Origin: DASYPP01 sp036006525
Lineage (GTDB): Bacteria > Gemmatimonadota > Gemmatimonadetes > Gemmatimonadales > GWC2-71-9
Assembly (NCBI GenBank): GCA_036006525.1
Contig: DASYPP010000074.1
Location: forward strand, 1-64,000
DNA length: 64,000 nt
Direction: 5' to 3'
The notes under the pieces were generated by a model. That model was given only the letters and a program-made list of their open reading frames with translations. It had not been told where the DNA came from and ran no database searches. The position numbers and the translations under genes were made by a program. This document shows, in pieces, positions 17,031-25,952 of the stretch. How positions within the stretch are numbered: the first letter of the stretch is position 1; each line of letters begins with the position of its first letter.

Positions 17031-17049
17031 GGGCGCTCGCTCTGCGCCC
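17031..17049. terminator. Short hairpin between convergent genes
   Basis: GGGCGC (17031-17036) pairs with GCGCCC (17044-17049) across a 7-nt loop, in the 28-bp space between the ornithine cyclodeaminase-like and peptidase genes. No true T-run follows on either strand, so it is only a candidate bidirectional terminator. Confidence 0.4.
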
Positions 17050-17054
17050 GGATA

Positions 17055-19313
17055 TTAATTCGTTCCTGCGGCGTGTACCGCGGGACCGGCCGGCAGGTTG
17101 GTCTTCAGGAACCGGGTCAGCAGGTTGTACAGGTGCAAAGTGGTTCCCTCTCCTTCGAAGATCCCGTGCGTACGGTTGGGGTAGACCATCATGGTGAACG
17201 GCCGGTTGGCGGCCACCAGCGCGTTCACCAGCCGCTCGGTTCCCTGGTAGTGCACGTTGTCGTCCCCGCTGCCATGGACGACAAGGAGATTGCCCCTGAG
17301 ACTGTCGGCAAAAGTGAGCGGGGAACCCTGCCTGTAGTCTTCCGCGTTGTCCTGCGGCAGTCCCATGTACCGTTCCTGGTAGATGGTATCGTAGAGCCGC
17401 ATGTCCGGCACCGGTGCCACCGACATCCCGGTGCTATAGACGCCCGGATAGCGGAACATCAGGTTGAGGGTCATCGACCCGCCGCCGCTCCATCCCCAGA
17501 CTCCAATCCTGGTTGAATCGACCATGGGCCAGCGCCCGATCACCCGGGCAGCGCCGGCCTGGTCCTCCGACGCAATCACTCCGATCTTTCGATAGACCAC
17601 CTTGCGCCAGGCCCGTCCCCGGGGCTGCGGGGTGCCGCGGTTATCCAGCGAGGCCACGATGTAGCCCTGCTGGGTCAGCATCAGGTGCCAGAGGTATTCG
17701 CTGTAACCCCACGAGTCGGTCACCGTAACGCCGGCCGGCTCGCCGTACACGTTGAAGAGGATCGGATACTGGCGGGTGCTGTCCATGTCGGGCGGGAACA
17801 TGGCGTAGCCGTCGAGGTCCACGCCGGGGCCGGCGTTGACCCGGAAGAATCGCACCGTCCCTCGCCGGAGCTGGGCGACGCGGGCCTTGAGCTCGGCGTT
17901 GTCGACCAGGACACGCACCGTCTGGTGACCGGGCATCCGGACGATCTCGGTCGTCGGCGGAACCTCAAAGCTGGACCAGGTGTGGACGGCGAAGCGCGCG
18001 CCGGGGGAGAGCGAATACTGGTGCCATCCCGGCAGCGCCGCCGGGGTCAACCGTTCGGGCTGGCCCTTGCCGTTGAGCTTGCTGCGATACAGGTAACGCT
18101 GGGTCGCGTTTTCCGGCGAGGCGATGTAATACACCCAGCCGCTTCGCTCATCGATCTGCAGCACGCTCTCGACATCGAAGTTGCCGGTCGTCACCAGTTG
18201 CATCGGCCCGCCTTCCCGGGGGACCACGTACACCTGGCGCCAACCGCTCTGCTCGCTCACCCAGGTGAACTGCTCCCCGCCTTTGAGCCAGCGCATGTCA
18301 TCCACCACGTCCACCCAGGCGCTGTCCCGCTCGGTGAGCACGGTGCGCATGGCGCCGGTCGCCGGGTCGCCCAGCATCACCTCGTCCGTGTTCTGCAGCC
18401 GGTTGATGTGCTGGATCGCGATGGCGCTCGAGTTGCCCGCCCAGTCCATGCGCGCGATATAGTTGTTGCGGGGATCGCCGGGGACCTCAAACCAGCGGGT
18501 GGAGCCGCCATCGGCGGAGACCACGCCGATCCGGGCCGAGGAGTTGGTGCTCCCCGCCTTGGGATATTGAACAGGGGTGACGAAGGAGTAGAGCGAATCG
18601 GTGTCGTTGATGAGCAGGAAGTCCCGCACGCCGGTCGCGTCCAGTTGCCAGTAGGCGATCAACCGGCTATCCGGGCTCCAGCGAAACCCGTCCCGGTCGC
18701 CGAACTCTTCTTCGTATACCCAGTCGAATGTTCCGTTGATCGTCGTCCGGGACCCGTCGCTGGTGAGCTGGGTGATGGCCCCAGAGGCCAAGTCCTCAAC
18801 GTAGAGATTGTTCTGCCTGACGTAACCCACCTTGCGGCTATCAGGCGAAAACTTGGCGAACATCAGGGTCGAGACCGGCGCGTCGCCGCCGAGCTGCCGG
18901 ATCGCTCCCTCGGCGACCGGCAACACCCAGAAGTCGCCCCGGGTATTGGCGCGCCAGACCCGGGCCGAGTTGGTGAAGATGAGCAGCCAGTTGCCGTCGG
19001 GTGACCAGGCGTAGTTCTCGATCCGAAGCGGCTTGGCGGCGCCGGCCGGGGTAAACCGCGAGGCCGGCACTAGGACGGTGGACACACCGGTCGCCGCATT
19101 TATCCTGACCAGGTTCTGTCCCCCGCTATCGGCCCGTTCCAGCCGGGTATAGTTCTCGCCCTCGGAGGTCCAGCGGATGCCGCTGGCGAACTGGGGGTCG
19201 AAGTCGGAGCCTTTGAAGATGCGATCCAGGGTGAGGAGCGTGGAATCCTGCTGGGCCTGAACCGGGGCAAGAAAGCCAAGGAGGCAGATCAGGGTTAGTA
19301 CTTGTGTCTTCAT
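17055..19313 (-). CDS. Secreted S9B dipeptidyl-peptidase IV-like peptidase
   Basis: A 752-residue exopeptidase with a signal peptide (MKTQVLTLICLLGFLAPVQAQ). The N-terminal ~480 residues form a DPPIV beta-propeller (EEFGDRDGFRWSPDSRLIAYWQLD contains the EE motif that anchors the substrate N terminus). The C-terminal alpha/beta-hydrolase has the nucleophile in GWSGGG (S609), the acid in GSGDDNVH (D684 or D685) and His716 in RTHGIF. It would release X-Pro or X-Ala dipeptides in the periplasm or outside. The ATG at 19313 is preferred over the GTG at 19322 because of the AAAGG spacing and the signal peptide. Confidence 0.92.
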   Translation of the reverse strand: MKTQVLTLICLLGFLAPVQAQQDSTLLTLDRIFKGSDFDPQFASGIRWTSEGENYTRLERADSGGQNLVRINAATGVSTVLVPASRFTPAGAAKPLRIENYAWSPDGNWLLIFTNSARVWRANTRGDFWVLPVAEGAIRQLGGDAPVSTLMFAKFSPDSRKVGYVRQNNLYVEDLASGAITQLTSDGSRTTINGTFDWVYEEEFGDRDGFRWSPDSRLIAYWQLDATGVRDFLLINDTDSLYSFVTPVQYPKAGSTNSSARIGVVSADGGSTRWFEVPGDPRNNYIARMDWAGNSSAIAIQHINRLQNTDEVMLGDPATGAMRTVLTERDSAWVDVVDDMRWLKGGEQFTWVSEQSGWRQVYVVPREGGPMQLVTTGNFDVESVLQIDERSGWVYYIASPENATQRYLYRSKLNGKGQPERLTPAALPGWHQYSLSPGARFAVHTWSSFEVPPTTEIVRMPGHQTVRVLVDNAELKARVAQLRRGTVRFFRVNAGPGVDLDGYAMFPPDMDSTRQYPILFNVYGEPAGVTVTDSWGYSEYLWHLMLTQQGYIVASLDNRGTPQPRGRAWRKVVYRKIGVIASEDQAGAARVIGRWPMVDSTRIGVWGWSGGGSMTLNLMFRYPGVYSTGMSVAPVPDMRLYDTIYQERYMGLPQDNAEDYRQGSPLTFADSLRGNLLVVHGSGDDNVHYQGTERLVNALVAANRPFTMMVYPNRTHGIFEGEGTTLHLYNLLTRFLKTNLPAGPAVHAAGTN

Positions 19314-19336
19314 TGGAGGCACCTTTGCGAAACGAA

Positions 19337-19480
19337 CGTTTTCAACACGTAGCCACGTAGGGCACGTCGGTCACGTAGAAAGACTATCAATCACTGGCTT
19401 ACCTGCTCGAATTGACCTCGTATCGTAGAACAGTTTTTCTATGTGTCCTGCGTGTTCTACGTGACTACGTGTTTGAAACG
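19337..19480. repeat. Intergenic inverted repeat built from ACGTAG words
   Basis: The left arm begins CGTTTTCAACACGTAGCCAC (19337 on) and the right arm ends GACTACGTGTTTGAAACG (to 19480); each arm repeats the word CACGTAG several times. The arms pair imperfectly over about 45 nt. It fills most of the 188 bp between the peptidase start and the RidA-like gene stop. Confidence 0.7.
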
Positions 19481-19501
19481 GTAGCCCAGCTGGAAACCAC
19501 A

Positions 19502-19972
19502 CTACCCCACAACCGCAATACACTCGATCTCGACTCGCGCACCAAGAGCGAGGGCCGTGGCGCCGAAGGCACTACGGGCCGGCTTGTGATCGGGAAAGAA
19601 CGTGACGTACACCGTATTCATTCGGGCCCACTCGGCCATGTCGGCCATCATGACCGTGCACTTGACCACCCGGTCCAGCGACGATCCCACCTTGGTGAGT
19701 ACGTCCTGGATGTTCTCCATGGTCTGCCGGGTCTCGGCCTCGATGCCCCCGGCGATCAACTGGTTTCCCCCGGGGATGACGCCGAGGTTGCCGGACAGAA
19801 AGAGCAGGTTCCCCACCCGCACCGCGGAAGAGAACGGGCGATTCAGCGCCCCGTAGGGATTGAGGAACTCGATTTCCGGTGCCGGCTGCTGAGCGGGAGT
19901 CATGGTTGTACCTTGGGCGCAGGCGGTCAGGGCCAGGAGGACGCCGGCCGCACGGATCGGATTGGTAGACAT
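19502..19972 (-). CDS. RidA/YjgF-family protein with lipoprotein signal
   Basis: A 156-residue protein. Residues 1-18 are a lipoprotein signal with the lipobox LTAC (Cys18), so the protein is predicted to be lipid-anchored in the periplasm. The remainder is a RidA domain: FLSGNLG, ETRQTMENIQDVL, CTVMMADMAEWARMN, and PARSAFGATALALGARVEIECIAV. The Arg in PARS and the Glu in EIE match the residues that RidA uses to hydrolyse 2-aminoacrylate-type enamines. RidA proteins are normally cytosolic, so an exported one is notable. Confidence 0.85.
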   Translation of the reverse strand: MSTNPIRAAGVLLALTACAQGTTMTPAQQPAPEIEFLNPYGALNRPFSSAVRVGNLLFLSGNLGVIPGGNQLIAGGIEAETRQTMENIQDVLTKVGSSLDRVVKCTVMMADMAEWARMNTVYVTFFPDHKPARSAFGATALALGARVEIECIAVVG

Positions 19973-20081
19973 GGGGCCTCGGGTGAGGAGCAGTCAACCA
20001 TAAAAGCCTGCTCGTCACCCGGGAAGGCCAGCCGGTCCCAGCCGGTCTTCTCTTTAGTCCGATTCACCCCAACTTAAACAC

Positions 20082-21203
20082 ATGAATTCCCCGGGATTGC
20101 CCCGCAAGCCGGTACTGTGGCTGGTCGGGTTCGGCGTCTGGACCCTCCTGGCCCTGCTGGTCGCGTTGCAAAGCGGCCTCTTCCTGGGCTCGATCGGCCA
20201 GCCGTTCGAATGGACGCCGCTGATTCTCGGCCGGCTCGCCGACTGGTACACCTGTGCGATCTTCACCCCGCTCTACTTCTGGCTGGTGCGCCGGTATCCC
20301 GTCGACCGCCAACACTGGCCGAAGCGGCTCCCGGTCTATCTCGCCATCACTTGCGTCTCCGTCGTTCTCAAGTACGCCATGTACCAGCCGTTGCTCCGGC
20401 TGATCCCGGACGGGAGGCCGATTCCGGGCGGGTACCTGCAGACCCTCGGGGTCCTGCTGCAACGCAATTTTGCGATCGAGAGCATCGCGTTCTGGTGCCT
20501 GCTGGGCGTGGTCCACGCGATCGTGTTCTATGAGCGTTACAAGGAGCGCGAGTCACAGACCGCCGAGCTCCGGGCCCGGCTCGCCGCCGCCCAGCTGGAT
20601 GCCCTGGCCGGGCAACTGCATCCTCATTTCCTGTTCAATACGCTGCAGGGCGTCTCCACCCTCATGCACCGGGATCCCCAGGCGGCGGACCGCATGCTCA
20701 CCCAACTCAGTGAGCTGTTGCGCAGGACCCTGCAGCAGAGGGATCGCCAGGAAGTCGAGCTCCGGGAGGAGCTGGAGACGCTGGGGCACTACGTCGGCAT
20801 CATGCAGGTTCGTTTCGGCGACCGGCTCACCTTCCGCACCGAGGCGGAGCCGGGGATCGAATCCGCCCTGGTCCCCCATTTCGTGCTCCAGCCGCTGGTG
20901 GAAAATGCGCTGCACCATGGCATCGCCCGGCGGGCCGGGGCAGGGCTGGTGGTCGTGCGGGCAGAGCGGGCCGGGGACCGGTTGCGGCTCCTGGTGCGGG
21001 ACGACGGTCCCGGTCTCGCCAATCCGGAAGGCAACGGACCGGCCCAGGGAATTGGACTCAGCAACACCAGGCTCCGGATGCAGCAGCTCTATGGCGACCA
21101 GCAACAGGTGGTGCTGGAGCAACAGCCCGGCGGCGGGGTCCTGGTTTGCCTGGAGCTACCCTTTCGGCCGGCCTCGGCCGGGGCATCGGGGACGCCTTCA
21201 TGA
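20082..21203 (+). CDS. LytS-family sensor histidine kinase
   Basis: A 373-residue membrane kinase. About four hydrophobic segments in residues 10-150 form the sensor, followed by a short coiled coil (YERYKERESQTAELRARLAAAQL). The His_kinase domain has the family motif QLHPHFLFNTLQ (phospho-acceptor His182) and a HATPase with the N-box LVENALHHG and G-box DDGPGL and GIGLSNTR. Its stop overlaps the LytTR regulator start in an ATGA junction. The signal is unknown. Confidence 0.9.
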   Translation: MNSPGLPRKPVLWLVGFGVWTLLALLVALQSGLFLGSIGQPFEWTPLILGRLADWYTCAIFTPLYFWLVRRYPVDRQHWPKRLPVYLAITCVSVVLKYAMYQPLLRLIPDGRPIPGGYLQTLGVLLQRNFAIESIAFWCLLGVVHAIVFYERYKERESQTAELRARLAAAQLDALAGQLHPHFLFNTLQGVSTLMHRDPQAADRMLTQLSELLRRTLQQRDRQEVELREELETLGHYVGIMQVRFGDRLTFRTEAEPGIESALVPHFVLQPLVENALHHGIARRAGAGLVVVRAERAGDRLRLLVRDDGPGLANPEGNGPAQGIGLSNTRLRMQQLYGDQQQVVLEQQPGGGVLVCLELPFRPASAGASGTPS

Positions 21204-21958
21204 CGCCCCTCCGGCGCGCGGTGATCGTGGACGACGAGCCGCTGGCTCGCGAGCGGATCCGCACCTTGCTCGCCGACTCCCCGGACTGGACGGTGGCCGC
21301 CGAGTGCCGCGACGGCCTCGAGGCGGTGGCGGTGATCGAACGGGAACAGCCCGACCTGGTGTTCCTGGATATCCAGATGCCGGAACTGGACGGCTTCGAG
21401 GTGCTGGACGCGCTGGGGTCCACCGTGCCGGCCATCATCTTTGTCACCGCCTTCGACGAGTTCGCGCTCCGGGCGTTTGAAGTGAGCGCGGTGGATTACC
21501 TGCTCAAGCCGATTGATCCGACCCGTTTTCAGCGGGCACTGGACCGGGTTCGCACCCGGATGAGCGCCAAGGTCCAGGATGCCAGCGTTCAACTCGAGCA
21601 GCTGGTGCAGCTGTGGCGGGCGCGGCAACACCTCGCGACCCGCTTTGTGGTGCGCGACGGGGGAACCATTTCGTTCGTCAAGGTGGAAGATGTCGACTGG
21701 ATCGACGCGGCGGGCAACTATGTCCGGCTGCACGCGGCAGGGCGAGCGTACCTGGTGCGTGACACGATGAAGGCCGTCGAGGCCCGGCTGGATCCGGCGA
21801 CGTTCGTCCGGGTGCATCGCTCGGCCATCGTCAACATCGACCGGGTGAGCGCGCTGGAGCCGTATTTCCACGGGGAATACGTAGTGATCATGCGCGACGG
21901 GACCAGGCTGACATCGAGCCGTTCGCACTCGGAGAGGCTGAGAGCGCTCCTGAAGTAG
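21200..21958 (+). CDS. LytTR-family response regulator
   Basis: A 252-residue regulator. The receiver domain has the acidic pair at D11-D12, phospho-acceptor Asp57 (FLDIQMPE), Thr in VTAFDEF and Lys103 (LLKP). The C-terminal LytTR DNA-binding domain shows VEDVDWIDAAGNYVRLH and FVRVHRSAIVNIDRVSALEPYFHGEY. The start at 21200 is set by the overlap with the kinase stop. It is a cognate pair with the LytS-like kinase; a paralogous pair is found at 46.7-48.6 kb. Confidence 0.92.
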   Translation: MTPLRRAVIVDDEPLARERIRTLLADSPDWTVAAECRDGLEAVAVIEREQPDLVFLDIQMPELDGFEVLDALGSTVPAIIFVTAFDEFALRAFEVSAVDYLLKPIDPTRFQRALDRVRTRMSAKVQDASVQLEQLVQLWRARQHLATRFVVRDGGTISFVKVEDVDWIDAAGNYVRLHAAGRAYLVRDTMKAVEARLDPATFVRVHRSAIVNIDRVSALEPYFHGEYVVIMRDGTRLTSSRSHSERLRALLK

Positions 21959-22260
21959 AGATTGGGTCGTTGACCTGGTACAGGATGGCAGGCCCAGCAA
22001 CTGCTCACCGCAGAGGCGCAGAGAACGCAGAGGTTTCGCAGAGTAAAACAATATTGTTCTCTTGGCGCCTTAGCGCCTTTGCGTTGGCCGTTGCAGTTGC
22101 TGTATTCAGCGCAACCTCGACGCAATCGGCGTCTCGGCGGTGTGCAGTCTCATCACGGAATACGGCCAATCCATCCCACAGTGGTTCCCTGGGAGTTCCT
22201 CACCTGATACTCTAGCCATACACTGCAATCGGCCGTGACTCTTGATAAGGGGATGGTCCA
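21959..22260. other. 302-bp intergenic region
   Basis: It lies between the LytTR gene and the NTF2-like gene and contains no convincing ORF. Its first half is occupied by the inverted repeat at 21995-22102. The second half holds no hairpin or clear promoter that I can support, apart from a moderately AT-rich stretch near 22200-22220. Confidence 0.6.
21995..22102. repeat. Intergenic inverted repeat, AACGGCCAACGC sub-family
   Basis: CAGCAACTGC (21995-22004) is the exact reverse complement of GCAGTTGCTG (22093-22102). Inside, words such as CGCAGAG repeat on the left arm, and GGCGCCTTAGCGCC and TTTGCGTTGGCCGTTG occur on the right. The GCGTTGGCCGTTG core is shared with repeats at 7946-8020 and 33324-33476. 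Confidence 0.75.
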
Positions 22261-22713
22261 ATGATGACGAGATCCTTGCGGCTCACTGGCTTTTTCATGC
22301 TGGCGATCGCCGTCGCCCCCCGAAGCGGGGTGGCTCAGAGCGCCGCCGATTCCGCGGCGATCCGGGCCACGGCCCTGGACTATGTGGAAGGCTGGTACAC
22401 CGGCGACACCACCCGGATGGCGCGCGCGGTACACCCGGACCTGGTCAAGCGGATCGTGCAGTCCGGGCCGGACGGCCGGAGCAGGATCGACCAGATGGAT
22501 GCGGCGCGACTGGTCGCCAACGTTGCGCGGGGCGGCGGCAAGAACACTCCGCCGGAGCGGCAGCAGAAGGACGTGGCCATCCTGGACATCTTCCAGAACG
22601 CGGCCAGCGTCCGGGCCACGATGTCCGGCTGGATTGACTACATGCAGATGGCGCGGTTCAACGGGCGGTGGGTGATCATCAACGTGCTGTGGGAATTGAA
22701 ACCCCGCGGATGA
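22261..22713 (+). CDS. Secreted NTF2-like (putative lumazine-binding/SnoaL-type) protein
   Basis: A 150-residue protein with a signal peptide (ending GVAQ). The mature domain is an NTF2-like cone fold: IRATALDYVEGWYTGDTTRMARAVHPDLVKR, then DVAILDIFQNAASVRATMSGWIDYMQMARFNGRWVIINVLWELKP. This pattern is typical of the putative lumazine-binding family (PF12893-like), which is exported in many Gram-negative bacteria; function is unknown. It is convergent with the TPR-like gene at the end of the sdh operon, with essentially no gap. Confidence 0.78.
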   Translation: MMTRSLRLTGFFMLAIAVAPRSGVAQSAADSAAIRATALDYVEGWYTGDTTRMARAVHPDLVKRIVQSGPDGRSRIDQMDAARLVANVARGGGKNTPPERQQKDVAILDIFQNAASVRATMSGWIDYMQMARFNGRWVIINVLWELKPRG

Positions 22714-23217
22714 TTATTCGCCCAACGACGGCTGGAAGGTTTCCTCCGGCCTGGGCGCCAGCTTGGGGTTCTGGGCCAGCAGGCGGGCGCAGGTATTCCA
22801 GCGAAGCAACGATTCATCGTTGGCTTCCGGCCGGATCTTCTCGGCCTTTTCATACCACTCCATCGCCTCGCGGAACCAGGAGTAGGCCACCGACTCCGAT
22901 CCGGGCTCGCCCCGCGCGAAGATGGCTTGTCCCCGACGCTCACAGATGATTCCCGCGTAATAGGTGCGCTGGTACTCGCTGGTGAGTCGCTGAAGCGCCT
23001 CGCGGGCCCGCGCCACGCCCGCCCCGGTGGCGCTGCCGAACTGGTCGGTGATGCAGAGCAACAGCAGGACCAGCGCGGACTGATTCGCCGACTCCACCTC
23101 CAGCACGTCGAGGCAGATACTCTCCGCCGCCCATGGCTGGTTCAGCAACCGATAGCGTTCCGCCTTGACCAGGGCGGATGCGACGCCGGCCGGGGAAAGA
23201 CGCTTGAGTGACGGCAT
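22714..23217 (-). CDS. TPR-like helical protein downstream of sdhB
   Basis: A 167-residue soluble protein made of alternating amphipathic helices (ALVKAERYRLLNQPWAAESICLDVL, ARAREALQRLTSEYQRTYYAGIICERRGQAIFARG, WFREAMEWYEKAEKIRP), consistent with about three degenerate TPR repeats. It starts 10 nt after sdhB behind GGGGGAG, so it is the last gene of the succinate dehydrogenase operon. A role in assembly or stability of the complex is conceivable from position only. Confidence 0.75.
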   Translation of the reverse strand: MPSLKRLSPAGVASALVKAERYRLLNQPWAAESICLDVLEVESANQSALVLLLLCITDQFGSATGAGVARAREALQRLTSEYQRTYYAGIICERRGQAIFARGEPGSESVAYSWFREAMEWYEKAEKIRPEANDESLLRWNTCARLLAQNPKLAPRPEETFQPSLGE

Positions 23218-23227
23218 GGAGCTCCCC

Positions 23228-23971
23228 CTACTGTCCCCGGATTTTCCGCCAGAGCCGCATCACCGGGTCGTAGAAACGATCGACCACCCGTTCCTTCAGC
23301 GGGATGATCGCGTTATCGGTGATGGCGATGCTCTCGGGGCAGACCCGGGTACAGCACTTGGTGATGTTGCAGTAGCCGATCCCGTGGGCCTGTTTCAGCT
23401 CGGGGAGTCGGTCCTCGGTATCGAGCGGGTGCATCTCGAGCGCCGCGGCATGGACCAGGAACCGGGGGCCGATAAACTCCTCGTGCTTGTGATGGTCCCG
23501 GAGGACATGGCACACGTCCTGGCAGAGGAAGCACTCGATGCACTTGCGGAACTCCTGGACCCGGTCGATATCGGCCTGGGCCATGCGCCAGGTGCCGTCG
23601 GGGGCGTCCGGTGCCCGCGGCTTGAAGGGCTTGATCTGCTGCTTGACCCGAAAGTTCCAGGAAACGTCGGTGACCAGGTCGCGGAGCCGGGGGAAGGTCC
23701 GCATCGGCTCGATGCTGATCGGCTTGTCCTGGGGCAGGTCCTTGAGCCGGGTCATGCACATCAGCTTCGGCATCCCGTTCACTTCGGCGGAGCAGGAGCC
23801 GCACTTGCCGGCCTTGCAGTTCCAGCGCACCGCGAGGTCGGGCGCGCTCTCGGCCTGGATCTGGTGCACGGCGTCGAGCACGACCATGCCTTCGCTGACG
23901 TCAGTCGCGTAGTCTTGGAACCCGCCGCCAGTGGAGTCGCCCCGCCAGATCCGGAATGCTGCCTGGGTCAT
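23228..23971 (-). CDS. sdhB: Succinate dehydrogenase / fumarate reductase iron-sulfur subunit
   Basis: A 247-residue iron-sulfur subunit. The N-terminal [2Fe-2S] ligands are in CKAGKCGSC with a later Cys at MCM. The [4Fe-4S] cluster is in CIECFLCQDVC, and a second C-terminal cluster site is CNITKCCTRVCP. It transfers electrons from the SdhA flavin to the quinone site. It is separated from sdhA by 163 bp that contain an inverted repeat, unusual inside an operon of this kind. Confidence 0.95.
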   Translation of the reverse strand: MTQAAFRIWRGDSTGGGFQDYATDVSEGMVVLDAVHQIQAESAPDLAVRWNCKAGKCGSCSAEVNGMPKLMCMTRLKDLPQDKPISIEPMRTFPRLRDLVTDVSWNFRVKQQIKPFKPRAPDAPDGTWRMAQADIDRVQEFRKCIECFLCQDVCHVLRDHHKHEEFIGPRFLVHAAALEMHPLDTEDRLPELKQAHGIGYCNITKCCTRVCPESIAITDNAIIPLKERVVDRFYDPVMRLWRKIRGQ

Positions 23972-24004
23972 CTAGCTTCTCTCGGCATTTGATCTCCAAA
24001 AAGC

Positions 24005-24120
24005 TCCTCGCGGAGGCCGCGGTGAAGCGCGGCGGCCGCGGTCAACAACACCTAATACAATCATTTCATCGTCCCCGTAATCTCAACTACCCGGGCTTTT
24101 TACCGCGGTCGCCGCGAGGA
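24005..24120. repeat. Inverted repeat between sdhA and sdhB
   Basis: TCCTCGCGGAGGCCGCGGT (24005-24023) pairs with ACCGCGGTCGCCGCGAGGA (24102-24120), with a 3-nt mismatch zone, across about 78 nt of more AT-rich sequence. It lies in the sdhA-sdhB gap of the minus-strand operon, so it is transcribed and may tune the relative amounts of sdhA and sdhB mRNA. Confidence 0.7.
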
Positions 24121-24134
24121 ACTGTTGCAGGTCC

Positions 24135-25952
24135 CTACTTCATTTCCTCAATGACCTGCCGCAACGCTTCCGGCATTTCGGGAATTGGCTGCCGGCTGAC
24201 CTGCATACTCCCGTCGGCTGACTTCCTGATCAGGATGTTGAACTTTGCGAACTCGGGATTCTTGTCCGGGTAGTCTTCGCGGAAGTGCCCGCCCCGACTT
24301 TCTTTCCGTTCGATGGCCGCGCGGGTGATCGCCTGGGAGATCGTGAGCAGGTTGGGCAGGTCCAGCGCGGTGTGCCAGCCAGGATTGTATTCCCGGTTGC
24401 CCTCGACCGCGACTTTCCCCGCTCGCCGCTCCAGCTCGCTAAGGCCCTCCAGCGCTTTCCGCATCTCTTCTTCCCGGCGGACGATGCCCACCAGGTCCTG
24501 CATCATGCCCTGGAGGGCGTGCTGGACCTGGTAGGGGTTCTCCGCGTCAGTACGCTCGAAGGGCTTGAGCGAATTCGTGGCCGCCGCCTCCACCGCGTCG
24601 ACATTGAGATGGCATGAACCGGCGCTTCGAGCGTACTGCGCCGCGTATTCGCCGGCCCGCTTGCCGAACACCAGCAGGTCGGACAGCGAGTTCCCGCCCA
24701 GCCGGTTGGCGCCGTGGAGGCCGGCGGCGCACTCTCCGGCGGCGAACAGCCCCGGCACGGTGGTCATCTGGCTGTCGCCATCCACCTTGATCCCGCCCAT
24801 GATGTAATGGGTGGTGGGGCCCACTTCCATGGGAGTGGTCGTGATATCGATGTCGGCCAGCTGCTTGAACTGGTGGTACATGCTGGGCAGCTTCTTCTTG
24901 ATGTGTTCCGCCGCGTGGGGCAGCCGGTTCTTGATCCAGGCGATGTCGAGGTACACGCCCCCGTGGGGGCTGCCCCGGCCCTCGCGCACCTCCCGCATGA
25001 TGCAGCGGGCCACGTGGTCGCGAGTCAGCAGCTCCGGCGGCCGGCGCGCATTCTTGTCGCCCTGGGTGTACCGCCACCCTTCTTCCTCGTTGTCCGCCGT
25101 CTGGTTCCTGTAATTGTCGGGGATGTCGTCGAACATGAACCGGCGGCCATCCTTGTTGACCAGGATCCCGCCCTCGCCCCGCACGCCCTCGGTCACCAGG
25201 ATTCCGCGCACACTGGGCGGCCACACCATCCCGGTCGGATGGAACTGGACGAACTCCATGTCCTGGAGCGCGGCGCCCGCCTCGTAGGCCAGCGCGTGCC
25301 CGTCGCCGGTGTATTCCCAGCTGTTGCTGGTGATGCTGTAGGCGCGGCCGACGCCACCGGTCGCGAGCACGATGGCCTTGGCCCGGAAGAGCCGGAAGCG
25401 GCCCCGGTCCCGATCGTAGCCAAAGGCGCCGCAGATCCTCTCACCATCCTTGAGCAGGGTGAGCACCGTGCATTCCATGTGCACGTCGATGCCCTGGTGT
25501 ACCGCATGGTCCTGGAGGGTGCGGATCATCTCCAAGCCGGTGCGGTCGCCGACGTGGGCGAGGCGGGGATACTTGTGGCCGCCGAAATTCCGCTGCAGGA
25601 TGCGGCCGTCTTCGGTGCGGTCGAACACCGCGCCCCAGGCTTCCAGTTCACGCACCCGGTCCGGGGCTTCTTTCGCGTGCAGCTCGGCCATGCGCCAGTT
25701 GTTGAGATACTGGCCGCCCCGCATGGTATCGGCGAAGTGGACTCGCCAGTTGTCGCGATCGTCCACGTTGGCCAGCGCCGCGGCGACGCCGCCTTCGGCC
25801 ATCACCGTGTGCGCCTTGCCGAGGAGCGATTTGCAGATCAGTCCCACCCTGACGCCCGGCGTGGCCGCGGCTTCGATCGCGGCCCGGAGTCCCGCACCGC
25901 CAGCCCCAATGACCAGAACATCGTGCTCGAAGGCCTGATAGCTTCCCGCCAT
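24135..25952 (-). CDS. sdhA: Succinate dehydrogenase / fumarate reductase flavoprotein subunit
   Basis: A 605-residue flavoprotein that oxidises succinate to fumarate. GAGGAG (17-21) binds FAD; His48 in AHTVMAEGGVAAAL is the covalent-FAD histidine. The MAEGG version (not AAQGG) is typical of the actinobacterial-type Sdh. Substrate-site motifs HPTG, RGEGG, HYIMGG and the GGNSLSDLLVFG region are present. The ATG at 25952 overlaps the membrane-subunit stop (TGATG); the frame is open upstream but those residues are not family-like. Confidence 0.96.
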   Translation of the reverse strand: MAGSYQAFEHDVLVIGAGGAGLRAAIEAAATPGVRVGLICKSLLGKAHTVMAEGGVAAALANVDDRDNWRVHFADTMRGGQYLNNWRMAELHAKEAPDRVRELEAWGAVFDRTEDGRILQRNFGGHKYPRLAHVGDRTGLEMIRTLQDHAVHQGIDVHMECTVLTLLKDGERICGAFGYDRDRGRFRLFRAKAIVLATGGVGRAYSITSNSWEYTGDGHALAYEAGAALQDMEFVQFHPTGMVWPPSVRGILVTEGVRGEGGILVNKDGRRFMFDDIPDNYRNQTADNEEEGWRYTQGDKNARRPPELLTRDHVARCIMREVREGRGSPHGGVYLDIAWIKNRLPHAAEHIKKKLPSMYHQFKQLADIDITTTPMEVGPTTHYIMGGIKVDGDSQMTTVPGLFAAGECAAGLHGANRLGGNSLSDLLVFGKRAGEYAAQYARSAGSCHLNVDAVEAAATNSLKPFERTDAENPYQVQHALQGMMQDLVGIVRREEEMRKALEGLSELERRAGKVAVEGNREYNPGWHTALDLPNLLTISQAITRAAIERKESRGGHFREDYPDKNPEFAKFNILIRKSADGSMQVSRQPIPEMPEALRQVIEEMK

